A stretch of DNA of 62,931 nt from NCBI GenBank assembly GCA_038239345.1, contig JBBSEX010000025.1:1-62931 (forward strand), given 5' to 3'. Below, one piece after another: positions 17,574 to 25,930 of the stretch. A program made the translations under genes and the position numbers. This DNA comes from JBBSEX01 sp038239345. GTDB taxonomy: Bacteria; Acidobacteriota; Terriglobia; Bryobacterales; Bryobacteraceae. The notes beneath the pieces were generated by a model. That model was not told where the DNA came from. It ran no database searches and saw only the letters and a program-made list of their open reading frames with translations. The stretch's first letter is position 1; each line of letters opens with the position of its first letter.

Positions 17574-18565
17574 AAAATTTCGCTTATGCCCGCGCCGAGT
17601 CAGCCAAGGGAGCCATTTCGCTGCTTGGGCGAAACCCGAACTCGAAATTCCTGGGCGGCGGGACGAACTTGATTGATCTGATGCGCGAAGAAATCGAGCA
17701 GCCCGATGCTCTGGTGGATGTCACGCGCTTGCCGTCGGCCGGGATCGCCGAACTGCCGGACGGCGGTATCTCCATCGGTGCGTCGGTTAGGAATTCCGCA
17801 GTCGCCAATCATGCTTTAGTCAGGCAACGTTATCCGCTTTTGTCGCAGGCAATTTTATTCGGCGCTTCGGGGCAGATTCGAAACATGGCCACCCTCGGCG
17901 GCAATCTGATGCAGCGCACGCGGTGTTATTACTTCTACGACGAAGCCTCAAGCTGCAATAAGCGGATGCCTGGTTCAGGCTGCGATGCCATCGGTGGATT
18001 CAATCGGATTCACGCCATTTTAGGAACGTCCGAAAGTTGTATTGCCACGCATCCATCCGATATGTGTGTCGCCCTGGCGGCACTGGATGCGCGCGTTATC
18101 GTGGAAGGTCCGGATGGCGAGCGAACTATTCCCTTCGATGATTTTCATCGCCTTCCGGGAGACACGCCGCATGTTGAGACGGCGCTCAAGCCAGACGAAT
18201 TGATTACGTCAATTCAGCTTCCCGCGCTTTCCTTTGCGAAGAACTCGCGATACCGGAAGGTGCGCGATCGCTCAAGTTATGCATTCGCGCTTGTAAGTGT
18301 GGCCGCGGCGCTTGAAATCGCCGACGGGAAGATCCGTAACGTCCGCCTGGCGCTGGGCGGTGTCGCGCATAAGCCGTGGCGGGCGCATCAAGCGGAGAAG
18401 GTGCTGCAAGGCGCCGTAGCATGCGCGGAAACCTTTGAGCGCGCGGCCGGCGCGGAACTCTCGAGTGCCAAGGGATACGGCTATAACGATTTCAAAATAG
18501 AACTGGCAAAACGAACGATCGCCGGCGTGTTAAGCGAAATGGCGGAAGCCGGGGGTGGGCAATGA
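17570..18565 (+). CDS. FAD-binding subunit with extra 4-Cys cluster (PaoB-like)
   Basis: A 331-aa FAD subunit of the molybdenum hydroxylase. The FAD-binding segment is KFLGGGTNLIDLMRE (about 24-38), with IRNMATLGGNLMQRTRC further on, and a CO-dehydrogenase flavoprotein C-terminal domain closes the chain. A stretch near 120-160 has four Cys spaced C-x9-C-x8-C-x18-C (TRC, SSC, SGC, ESC). That is the arrangement reported for the additional 4Fe-4S cluster of E. coli PaoB; the comparison is from memory. Start at ATG 17570 gives 4-base overlaps with both neighbours, so the three subunits are translationally coupled. An upstream in-frame extension from 17501 would overlap the previous gene and lacks family similarity. 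Confidence 0.92.
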   Translation: MKNFAYARAESAKGAISLLGRNPNSKFLGGGTNLIDLMREEIEQPDALVDVTRLPSAGIAELPDGGISIGASVRNSAVANHALVRQRYPLLSQAILFGASGQIRNMATLGGNLMQRTRCYYFYDEASSCNKRMPGSGCDAIGGFNRIHAILGTSESCIATHPSDMCVALAALDARVIVEGPDGERTIPFDDFHRLPGDTPHVETALKPDELITSIQLPALSFAKNSRYRKVRDRSSYAFALVSVAAALEIADGKIRNVRLALGGVAHKPWRAHQAEKVLQGAVACAETFERAAGAELSSAKGYGYNDFKIELAKRTIAGVLSEMAEAGGGQ

Positions 18566-20862
18566 GCGTCATGCAGTCCATTATGGAAACGGTCGTGCAG
18601 TTCCTTCCCGATAAAAAGAGGGATCCGCTTATCGACCACGTTGGGTTTGTCGGCAAGCCCTTGGAACGTGTCGATGCGCTCGTCAAGGTCAAAGGCGAAG
18701 CGCGTTTCACCGCCGAATTCAAGGTCTCCGGTCTGGTTTATGCGGCGCTGGTTCACAGCACGATCGCCAAAGGTAAGATCGCCAGGATAGATACCTCGCG
18801 GGCCGAGGGTGCCGACGGCGTTCTGGCGGTAATCACCCACAAAAGCGCGCCGCGGATGAAAGCGCCGCCGATAATCGACTTCAACGATCTGGGAAAGGGA
18901 GTGGCACTCAGCGACCTGCCGATCATGCAGGATGCTGCTATCCACTGGGACGGAGAAGCTGTAGCAATAGTCGTTGCCGACAGTCTGGAGCAAGCGGAAT
19001 ATGCCGCAACGCTTGTCGACGTCGAGTACGACGCCGAGACGCCCGAGGTTTCATTCGAGGGCATGAAGGGGACGGCCGTCGTGCCATCCGATGTCATGGG
19101 CGAGCCTCCGGAAATCACGATCGGAGATGTTGCCAAGGGCATGAAAGAAGCCGCGGCAAGTGTCGACAATACGTATCGGGCGCCGCGTTACAACCATAAT
19201 TCCATCGAACCGCACGCGACGATTGCAGTTTGGAACGATGACCGCACTTTGGCGGTGTTCGATTCCACGCAGTCTGTGAATCTGACCGCCCACACCCTGG
19301 CTTATGTGTTCGGCCTGAAGAACGAAAACGTTCAGGTTGTCGCTCCATTTGTGGGGGGCGGTTTCGGCGGGAAAGCAGGGTTGTGGACCAATATCGCGCT
19401 TTGCGCGGCAGCCGCGAAAATTGTAAATCGTCCGGTGAAACTGGCGTTACCCCGCGAGGGCGTTTACCGCGTGATCGGCGGGCGTACCATCTCCGAACAG
19501 CGTGTAGCGTTAGGCGCGGGGAACGACGGGGCATTAAGCGTTTTGATCCATACCGGACTGACCGCAACAGTAAAGAGCGGGCGATACGCCGAGCAATGCA
19601 CCTTCCCGGCGAGACATCTTTATAGTGCAGCGAATTTATTCATCGGGCAAAAACTTGTTTACCTCGATACCGTCGCCAATACGTGGATGAGGGCTCCGGG
19701 CGAATCGATCGGAACGTTCGCCTTGGAATCCGCGATTGACGAACTTGCCGTTGCACTGCGCATGGATCCGATTGACGTCCGGAGAATTAACGAACCGGCG
19801 AAAGATCCGACGAAAGGCACGGAGTTTTCCGGTCGCCAACTACTGGAAGCTTATCGCCTGGGGGCCGAGAAATTCCGATGGGCCACGCGCAATCGCGAGC
19901 CTCGAGCGCAACGGGACGGGAAGTGGTTAGTCGGCCAAGGCGTGGCGACGGCCTACTATCCTTATCTTCGGATGCCGGCGAAGGCTCGCTTGGCGATTCA
20001 TGCCGATGGAACGGCAATTGTGCAAACGCCCGCTTGTGAAATGGGAATGGGAACCGCCACGGCGCAGATACAGCATGCAGCCGATCGCTTGGGCTTGCCC
20101 CTCCAGAACATTTCGTTTCAGTATGGCGATTCCAAGCTTCCTGATACCCCGATGTTAGCGGGTGGCTCAAACCAGACCGCTACCATTTTCGCGGCAGTGC
20201 AGGCCGCAGTGGAACAGGTTCATCGTGAACTGCTGAAGCTTGCGAATCACCGCGCGGATTCCCCGCTGCATGGCGCGAAATACGAACAGCTGGAAGCGCG
20301 TGACGGCGGCTTATATCAAACCAGCAACGCGGCGCTAGGGGAGACCTATTCGACCATCCTGCAAAAAGCGGGGAAGGCGTCGGTCGAGGGGGAAGCGGCT
20401 TCCGGACCCCCGTTGGAGATGTTGAAATATTCGATGGCGTCGTACGGCGCGCAATTTTGCGAGGTTCGAGTGCATGCCGATACGGGTGAAGTGCGGGTGT
20501 CCCGCTGGCTCGGCTCGTTCGATTGCGGAACGATCGTGAATCCGAAGACGGCCATGAGCCAGTTGCGTGGAGGGATCATCATGGGAATCGGAATGGCGCT
20601 AACGGAGGAGACTTTATTCGACGAGCGCAGAGGCCGAATTATGAATCCATCGCTGGCGGAATATCATGTCCCGGTGAATCTGGATGTCCCGAATATCGAA
20701 ATCCTATTCACCGGGATACCGGATGCGCATACTCCTCTGGGTGCCCGCGGGATCGGCGAAATCGGCATTACGGGCGCGGCGGCGGCAATTTGTAACGCAG
20801 TTTTCAACGCAACCGGGAAGCGCATTCGGGACCTGCCAATTACTCTGGACAAGCTGCTGTAA
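18562..20862 (+). CDS. Molybdenum-cofactor-binding subunit, xanthine dehydrogenase family
   Basis: A 766-aa catalytic subunit that hydroxylates an aldehyde or N-heterocycle using water-derived oxygen. The N-terminal aldehyde oxidase/xanthine dehydrogenase a/b hammerhead domain starts at about 40 (VKVKGEARFTAEF). Molybdopterin-binding domains follow with PFVGGGFGGKAGLWTN, RAPGESIGTFALE and QTPACEMGMGTATAQIQ. The catalytic Glu lies in ARGIGEIGITGAAAA near the C-terminus. The length is near that of PaoC-type subunits (about 730). The sequence does not fix the substrate. The enzyme needs MCD-type cofactor maturation; no PaoD/XdhC-like chaperone gene is adjacent. moaA lies upstream in this window. 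Confidence 0.93.
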   Translation: MSVMQSIMETVVQFLPDKKRDPLIDHVGFVGKPLERVDALVKVKGEARFTAEFKVSGLVYAALVHSTIAKGKIARIDTSRAEGADGVLAVITHKSAPRMKAPPIIDFNDLGKGVALSDLPIMQDAAIHWDGEAVAIVVADSLEQAEYAATLVDVEYDAETPEVSFEGMKGTAVVPSDVMGEPPEITIGDVAKGMKEAAASVDNTYRAPRYNHNSIEPHATIAVWNDDRTLAVFDSTQSVNLTAHTLAYVFGLKNENVQVVAPFVGGGFGGKAGLWTNIALCAAAAKIVNRPVKLALPREGVYRVIGGRTISEQRVALGAGNDGALSVLIHTGLTATVKSGRYAEQCTFPARHLYSAANLFIGQKLVYLDTVANTWMRAPGESIGTFALESAIDELAVALRMDPIDVRRINEPAKDPTKGTEFSGRQLLEAYRLGAEKFRWATRNREPRAQRDGKWLVGQGVATAYYPYLRMPAKARLAIHADGTAIVQTPACEMGMGTATAQIQHAADRLGLPLQNISFQYGDSKLPDTPMLAGGSNQTATIFAAVQAAVEQVHRELLKLANHRADSPLHGAKYEQLEARDGGLYQTSNAALGETYSTILQKAGKASVEGEAASGPPLEMLKYSMASYGAQFCEVRVHADTGEVRVSRWLGSFDCGTIVNPKTAMSQLRGGIIMGIGMALTEETLFDERRGRIMNPSLAEYHVPVNLDVPNIEILFTGIPDAHTPLGARGIGEIGITGAAAAICNAVFNATGKRIRDLPITLDKLL

Positions 20863-20920
20863 CAGGTCCCCTCATCGCAGCCCAATCACCTCTTATTTAG
20901 AGAAGAAAGGAAAACGTCCG

Positions 20921-20952
20921 CGTTCAACGCCACTGGGAACTGGCGTTGAACG
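20921..20952. terminator. Strong hairpin between convergent molybdenum hydroxylase and mddA-like genes
   Basis: CGTTCAACGCCA and its exact reverse complement TGGCGTTGAACG (12 bp) enclose an 8-base loop. On the minus strand the stem is followed, 6 bases later, by TTTTCCTTTCTTCTC. It therefore suits termination of the minus-strand gene ending at 20974. For the plus strand no U-tract follows. A bidirectional role is possible because the two genes converge here. Confidence 0.65.
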
Positions 20953-20973
20953 TGTCGTGTGACCCATGCTGCT

Positions 20974-21753
20974 TTATGAACGTTTCCCCGGACGCGGCTC
21001 TGGCGTGGAGCTGAACTGGATGTGCGCCGCTGACGCCCCTAACGGCAACAGCTTGGGTACGCGTGCCTGGTAATCGCGGTAAACCTGGCCATGCACCCGC
21101 GCCAGATCCCGCTCCTCGAAATAAATGCCGACCAGAATGTAAGCTGTCATCAGAGCCGCGAACAGCAAGTGGCCCGCAGTCATGTGTGGAGTGGCCCAGA
21201 ACGCAATCAGAAACCCCACCATCATCGGGTGGCGCACCGTTCTATACAAGGCTCGCTCCTTAAACTGAGGTTTGGACATGGGCCGTCCGAGCGCGTATTC
21301 GTAAACCTGACGGAGCCCGAATAACTCATAATGATCGGTGAGATAGCTGACCCCCGGAACGATCAGGAATCCAAGCAGGGAGACCGCATACAGGGCGATC
21401 CGGCCGGCTCCGCTGACGTTCCAGAGATCACCTCCGATCGGTTGCCAGAACTGGACGATCACGATGACCAGTGCCGCGGCGGTCCACACAAAGGTGCTTC
21501 GTTCAAGATGCGCGGGCACCCACCGGGTCAATTGCCGCTTGAATCCCGGCCTGGCCATGATCCCGTGTTGCAGGCCGAACAACGTAATCAGGGCGATGTC
21601 GACCAGAGCCGCCGAGAGCGGAAGAAGCGAAGGAGCTCCACTCACGGAATGCGCAGTCAGGTTGGTCGTAAAGGCGATTAGATACAGATACGAGCCGAGG
21701 AACAGCAGATAAGCTGCCACGCCATAAACGACAGATGCAATCTTTCTCAACAT
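20974..21753 (-). CDS. mddA: MddA-like methanethiol S-methyltransferase, integral membrane
   Basis: A 259-aa polytopic membrane protein with about five or six hydrophobic segments (the first at 5-30, then about 45-60, 90-105, 120-140, 180-200). It resembles MddA, which methylates methanethiol with S-adenosylmethionine to dimethyl sulfide, and the wider NnrU/isoprenylcysteine methyltransferase superfamily. Supporting stretches are LITLFGLQHGIMARPGFKRQ, VSYLTDHYELFGLRQVYEYA, YRTVRHPMMVGFLIAFWATP and GIYFEERDLARVHGQVYRDY. The RHPMMVGF segment and the late ERDL/Y block are typical of this methyltransferase fold. The gene is single and convergent with the molybdenum hydroxylase. Assignment to MddA rather than another NnrU-like protein is a family-level judgement. 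Confidence 0.82.
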   Translation of the reverse strand: MLRKIASVVYGVAAYLLFLGSYLYLIAFTTNLTAHSVSGAPSLLPLSAALVDIALITLFGLQHGIMARPGFKRQLTRWVPAHLERSTFVWTAAALVIVIVQFWQPIGGDLWNVSGAGRIALYAVSLLGFLIVPGVSYLTDHYELFGLRQVYEYALGRPMSKPQFKERALYRTVRHPMMVGFLIAFWATPHMTAGHLLFAALMTAYILVGIYFEERDLARVHGQVYRDYQARVPKLLPLGASAAHIQFSSTPEPRPGKRS

Positions 21754-22212
21754 ACTTTTCTCGATTTTCCTTTCTTCTTAGTAAGCGCCGTTTCTTTTGC
21801 GATTGCGCGGTGTTGTTTCCTTTTCGCCACTGGGTCATCCGTTTAATCGCAAAAAAACCGTGGCGAATGGACCAAGCTCAGAATTCGCGATTTGGGCTAC
21901 GAATCCCATCCGCTGTCAGCCGTGCGTTTGAGCGGATATGGAGGGCGATCCGGGTCCTGAGCTATGCGAAACAATAAAGCTGTAATATCAACTAGTGCCC
22001 AAATACGCCGTTATTTTGGATATAAATGATGGCCGCCACTTTGATACTCTTGCTTCGAGAAGAGCAAAGGCTTATTTTTGTAGCATTAGTTTATTGAAAT
22101 CGCTCGACCGTCGCTTTTGCGAGACTCGCATCGAAACGCGGTCTCGGGTGGAAACACAAATTGCGCAGATGCACATAGTAGCGACGATCAGGCGAAGAGG
22201 TTTAGCCCAACT
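21754..22212. other. Intergenic region between divergent genes, no gene recognised
   Basis: About 460 bases between the start of the mddA-like gene (minus) and the sulfotransferase-GT2 gene (plus). It is more AT-rich than the neighbouring genes. Open frames here (for example a plus-strand frame ending at 21977) carry no recognisable domain. Promoters for both genes must lie here, but no convincing -35/-10 pair or structured RNA was identified. Confidence 0.5.
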
Positions 22213-24198
22213 TTGAACGCACCCAGGCCCATTGTCGCTGCCGGTATGCACCGCTCGGGGACTTCCTTAATTGCGTCACTCCTGTCCGCATCCGGGGTAA
22301 ACGTTGGTGAGCACCTGGTGGGTCCCGACATTGTAAATCCGCGTGGGTACTTTGAGGATACCGAGTTCCTAAATCTAAACCGGCAAATGCTTTTGCGGGC
22401 TACTCCCGAAGCGGAAGGGCATCGCGATTGGGGCTGGACGGTATGCGAGCGGCTGGATCGTGACCGTTTTATAGAGGACCGGGCGGCAGCCGCGAACCTC
22501 ATCTCCATTAGACAAGGCTTGCCCGGAATGTGGGGTTGGAAAGATCCCCGGACTACTCTCACGCTTGATTTCTGGCATGAACTTCTGCTTGAATGCGGCT
22601 GCGATCCGGCTTATGTCTTTGTCTATCGCTTTCCGTGGGACGTAGCGGATTCCATGCAGCGGTTGGGCGCTGATGTGTTTCTCCGTAATCCCGAGTATGC
22701 CAGACGTATTTGGTCGTTCTATAACCGCCATATTCTTTCTTTCTGTGAACGCCATCGCGAACGTTGTCTTCTACTCAACTCGGATGCTCTGTGGCAGGAA
22801 CCGGAGCGTGCGCGGTCGCTGCTGTCCGACAGGCTGAGAGTGGATTTACCTTCCTCTATCGATTGCGTAAAAGATGCAAACCTCTGGCGCTCCCGAGCCG
22901 GCGCCGATCCAATCGTAAGGCTGATCGCTGCTACCTCGCCCGAATGCTTGGACCTGCTATCGCAACTGGATTCCTGCGCGGAACTCTCCGGCGCTAACCT
23001 TTGGTCCGCCACAGCCAAGCTTCGCCTGGAGCACGGGTCCTCGGGGACGCCTGGCGGCGCGGTGGATCTTTCGGTGATCATTCCCTGCCATAATCACGGC
23101 GAATTTATGATCGATGCGATTGCCAGCGTGGAGCGCTTTCTTCCCGACGGTAGTGAACTGATCGTCGTGAATGATGGTTCTGATCAGCCGCGAACGTTGG
23201 AGGTGTTGACGACAATTCGCAACCTGGGTTACGTGGTGGTAGATCAACCTCAGTCGGGTTTGGCGGCGGCGAGAAACCGGGGCATCGCCCTTGCCCGTGG
23301 GCAATACATCCTGCCGCTCGATGCCGATAACCGGATTCGCGACGGCTTCGCCGAGACTGCGATTCGGTATCTAAATGATCATCCGGCCGTAGGAGTCGTG
23401 TATGGCGATCGTTACGATTTCGGTAAGAGGCGCGGTCCCTATCGCGTAGCCAATTTCGATTTGGATACAATTTTACTTGAGAATTACATTGACGCGTGCG
23501 CCGTTTACCGGAAATCCTTGTGGAGCGATTGCGGCGGATATGACACTGAATTATCGGCTTGGGAGGACTGGGAATTCTGGATTTCCGCATCCGAACGCGG
23601 CTGGACCTTTCATCGTCTTGACGCGCTTACCTTCGATTACCGGGTGCGCCCCGAATCTCTCGTATTATCGACGCTGATCCCGGAGATACGGTCGCGGCTT
23701 CATGCCCATATTGTGCACAAACACGCGGCGCTCTTTCTTCGGCGGATGGCCGCGATCGCGCTGGAATTCCTCGACGGACAGCCTCCAGCGCCCGCAACTC
23801 CGCGCATTCAGCGCCTGATCGCCGCCTGTGAAACAACTTTGCTGGATCTCCAAGCGGACGGCGCGCAATGGAAAGAGCGAGTGGCGGCGGCTGAGCAAGG
23901 TATGCTTCAGCTCGATCTGCGTCTGCGGGAGATGGAGCTGAACCGGCATCAATCGGCGCAGCGCGGCTTTGAGAGAGAGGAGCGGTTCCGGAGCGAAATT
24001 GATCGTCTCACCAGCACCGTCATAAGGCTGAAAGAACGGGAAGAAGAACTCGAGTCCGTCAGGGCATCGGCCACTTGGCGATGGAGCCGCACAATACTGA
24101 GAAACAAACTTGTGCGGTGGCTTTTTGGTCCAATTATCGGTCTTATCGCCGAACGTTCTCAGCGCACCCGGGACCGGCATCAAATAACCGGAATTTAA
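22213..24198 (+). CDS. Fusion of an N-terminal sulfotransferase-like domain and a GT2 glycosyltransferase
   Basis: A 661-aa protein with two enzymatic domains and a coiled-coil end. The first domain (about 5-250) begins RPIVAAGMHRSGTSLIASLL. Its GMHRSGTS is the 5'-phosphosulfate-binding loop of PAPS-dependent sulfotransferases, and VFVYRFPWDVADSM fits the later 3'-phosphate region. The second domain (about 275-530) is a family-2 glycosyltransferase: VDLSVIIPCHNHGEFMIDAI, IVVNDGSDQ, GLAAARNRGIALARG, LPLDADNRI (the DXD-type metal site) and ELSAWEDWEFWI. The last 100 residues are rich in Glu, Arg and Leu. TTG at 22213 has AGAGG 12 bases upstream; a TTG at 22117 would add 32 residues without family similarity. 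Likely role: assembly of a sulfated or otherwise modified surface glycan. No other polysaccharide genes adjoin it. Confidence 0.85.
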   Translation: MNAPRPIVAAGMHRSGTSLIASLLSASGVNVGEHLVGPDIVNPRGYFEDTEFLNLNRQMLLRATPEAEGHRDWGWTVCERLDRDRFIEDRAAAANLISIRQGLPGMWGWKDPRTTLTLDFWHELLLECGCDPAYVFVYRFPWDVADSMQRLGADVFLRNPEYARRIWSFYNRHILSFCERHRERCLLLNSDALWQEPERARSLLSDRLRVDLPSSIDCVKDANLWRSRAGADPIVRLIAATSPECLDLLSQLDSCAELSGANLWSATAKLRLEHGSSGTPGGAVDLSVIIPCHNHGEFMIDAIASVERFLPDGSELIVVNDGSDQPRTLEVLTTIRNLGYVVVDQPQSGLAAARNRGIALARGQYILPLDADNRIRDGFAETAIRYLNDHPAVGVVYGDRYDFGKRRGPYRVANFDLDTILLENYIDACAVYRKSLWSDCGGYDTELSAWEDWEFWISASERGWTFHRLDALTFDYRVRPESLVLSTLIPEIRSRLHAHIVHKHAALFLRRMAAIALEFLDGQPPAPATPRIQRLIAACETTLLDLQADGAQWKERVAAAEQGMLQLDLRLREMELNRHQSAQRGFEREERFRSEIDRLTSTVIRLKEREEELESVRASATWRWSRTILRNKLVRWLFGPIIGLIAERSQRTRDRHQITGI

Positions 24199-24328
24199 GA
24201 AGGTCGTGCTTTCGTTCTGCGGATTTGCCCCGGCTCTACCCCGCTAAAAACTTGTATTAACCGACTCACCACGCGATTTTTATGCTAAGGTCAAATCACT
24301 TATGTTTCCTTGATAAGGAGCAAAAATT

Positions 24329-25306
24329 ATGCGTAAAGTGATCCAGATTTGTGGTATTTCCCTAGCGGTTTTCCTGCCTATTTTAATCGCCGTGCCTGCC
24401 AATGCACAGGCAACCCGTACCTGGGTATCTGGCGTCGGGGATGACGCCAATCCTTGTAGCCGCACAGCACCCTGCAAGACGTTCGCAGGCGCTATTTCCA
24501 AAACAGCGCCTGGAGGCGAAATTGACGCTCTTGATCCTGGCGGTTTCGGCGGGGTGACCATCACTAAGGCACTCACCATCGCGGCGGAAGGTGCGGGCGA
24601 AGCCGGAATTCTCGTAGCAGGTACAAATGGCATCACGGTCAGTGCAGGCGTAAATGACATCGTCGTTTTGCGAGGCTTGCAGATCGACGGCGGCCCCGTG
24701 AGCTCAAACAGCCTGAACGGAGTGAAATTCAATTCGGGCGCGGCGCTGATTGTTCAAAACTGCGCGATTCGCAATTTTACCGGAGCTGCCCCGAATGGTT
24801 ACGGCATCTTTTTTGCCCCGACTACGGCTGCCTCACTCTTCGTGTCCGATACGGTTTTATCGAACAATGGCGCCTCCACCGGTGGCGGTGGGATCATTGT
24901 TCAGCCAATGGGCACGGGCAGCGCGAAAGCTCGCGTTGTGCGGGTGAATTCCATCAATAACGTCTTCGGGTTCCGCGCCGACGGCAACGATACTAACGGC
25001 ACCGTTTCGATGGTAGTTAGCGATAGCACGGCGACGGGTAATGCTTTCGGAGGCATCACCGCTTTCACGCCCTCTGGCGGTCCGGTGGTAAGGGCGATCG
25101 TCAGCAACTCGATAGTCGCCGACAATGGTGTTGGCCTGAACGCAAATGGGGCCTCCGCCATTTTGCGGATCGGCACATCGGTAGTGACGGGCAATGCAAC
25201 CGGCGCCACCATAAGCAACGGTGCCACCATGACGTCGTTGGGCAATAATCTGATCAACGATAACGCGATACCGGGCGCCACGCTGCCGATTTCCGGGCCG
25301 GCTTAA
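24329..25306 (+). CDS. Secreted right-handed beta-helix protein
   Basis: A 325-aa exported protein. AAGGAG 9 bases upstream sets the ATG at 24329. The signal peptide (VIQICGISLAVFLPILIAVP, cut after ANAQA) is followed by RTWVSGVGDDANPCSRTAPC, a start shared by a family of short parallel beta-helix proteins. The rest consists of irregular repeats of 20-25 residues with hydrophobic strand patterns and Asn/Gly turns (ITVSAGVNDIVVLRGLQIDG; AIVSNSIVADNGVGLNANG). Two Cys near the start of the mature chain (NPC, APC) may pair. Such folds often bind or cut polysaccharides, but no lyase or hydrolase catalytic residues can be named. Probably a surface or secreted protein of unknown function. Confidence 0.8.
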   Translation: MRKVIQICGISLAVFLPILIAVPANAQATRTWVSGVGDDANPCSRTAPCKTFAGAISKTAPGGEIDALDPGGFGGVTITKALTIAAEGAGEAGILVAGTNGITVSAGVNDIVVLRGLQIDGGPVSSNSLNGVKFNSGAALIVQNCAIRNFTGAAPNGYGIFFAPTTAASLFVSDTVLSNNGASTGGGGIIVQPMGTGSAKARVVRVNSINNVFGFRADGNDTNGTVSMVVSDSTATGNAFGGITAFTPSGGPVVRAIVSNSIVADNGVGLNANGASAILRIGTSVVTGNATGATISNGATMTSLGNNLINDNAIPGATLPISGPA

Positions 25307-25360
25307 CCGTCGAATATCAAGTAGACATTTCGAAATGCGGAATGGGTCTAGGAAGCCGAT

Positions 25361-25741
25361 ATGTTACTTCTCAGGAAATGTCAAGACGACCCCGCCATTA
25401 GGGAAGCCGTACACGCGCTATATCCCAACATCCCGTTTACGACGTTCGGACAATGGGCGGTTTCTACCAGCAGCGGGCCGTATCGGCACGACTAATGATT
25501 ATGCAAGTGGCCGGTTTCATGGGAATGCTCGGGCTCGTGCCGGCCTTAATCGGACTTTACGAGTTGATCGACTACACCGTGAGCCGGCGCAACAAGATCG
25601 GAATCCGCATTTCGAATCGGAGCCGAACGTTCGGAGGTGATGCGCATGATCCTACAACAGGGACTGATGCTCGCACTTCCCGGAATCACCTTCGGGCGAT
25701 TCCTTAGTATGGCGACGGCGGGCGTGTTGGCAAAAGGTTGA
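25361..25741 (+). pseudogene. Remnant of an ADOP/MacB-like ABC permease (C-terminal end, two frameshifts)
   Basis: Three successive frames spell the end of an acidobacterial duplicated orphan permease. Frame 1 (25361-25495) gives DPAIREAVHALYPNIPFTTF, like the periplasmic segment before the last membrane block. Frame 2 (from 25495) gives GFMGMLGLVPALIGLYELID and then YTVSRRNKIGIRI, matching the conserved GIYG..YAV..RRREIGIR block. Frame 3 (from about 25637) gives VMRMILQQGLMLALPGITFG up to the stop at 25741. The intact ADOP gene at 50 kb has the same blocks in the same order. Only about 125 codons of an original of some 800 remain, with two frame changes. Nothing upstream resembles the rest of the gene. 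Confidence 0.75.
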
Positions 25742-25930
25742 AACGGTCTCGGAACACCGGCTGGGTTCGTTATCGTTGCAATTGTCCTCTTAATAACAAT
25801 AGCTGCCTGCCCCATTCCAGCAAGACGCCCATCGCAAGTGGATCCACTGTTGGCTTTGCGGTAGCACAGCACTGTCTACCCGTAAGTGAAGGCGCACGCC
25901 CGGTTGAAGAGCGTGCGCCCGAAGAAGCTT

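Noticed and set aside
21735..21977. Plus-strand 80-codon frame upstream of the sulfotransferase-GT2 gene
   Set aside because: Overlaps the mddA-like start on the opposite strand, and has no recognisable domain or ribosome binding site.
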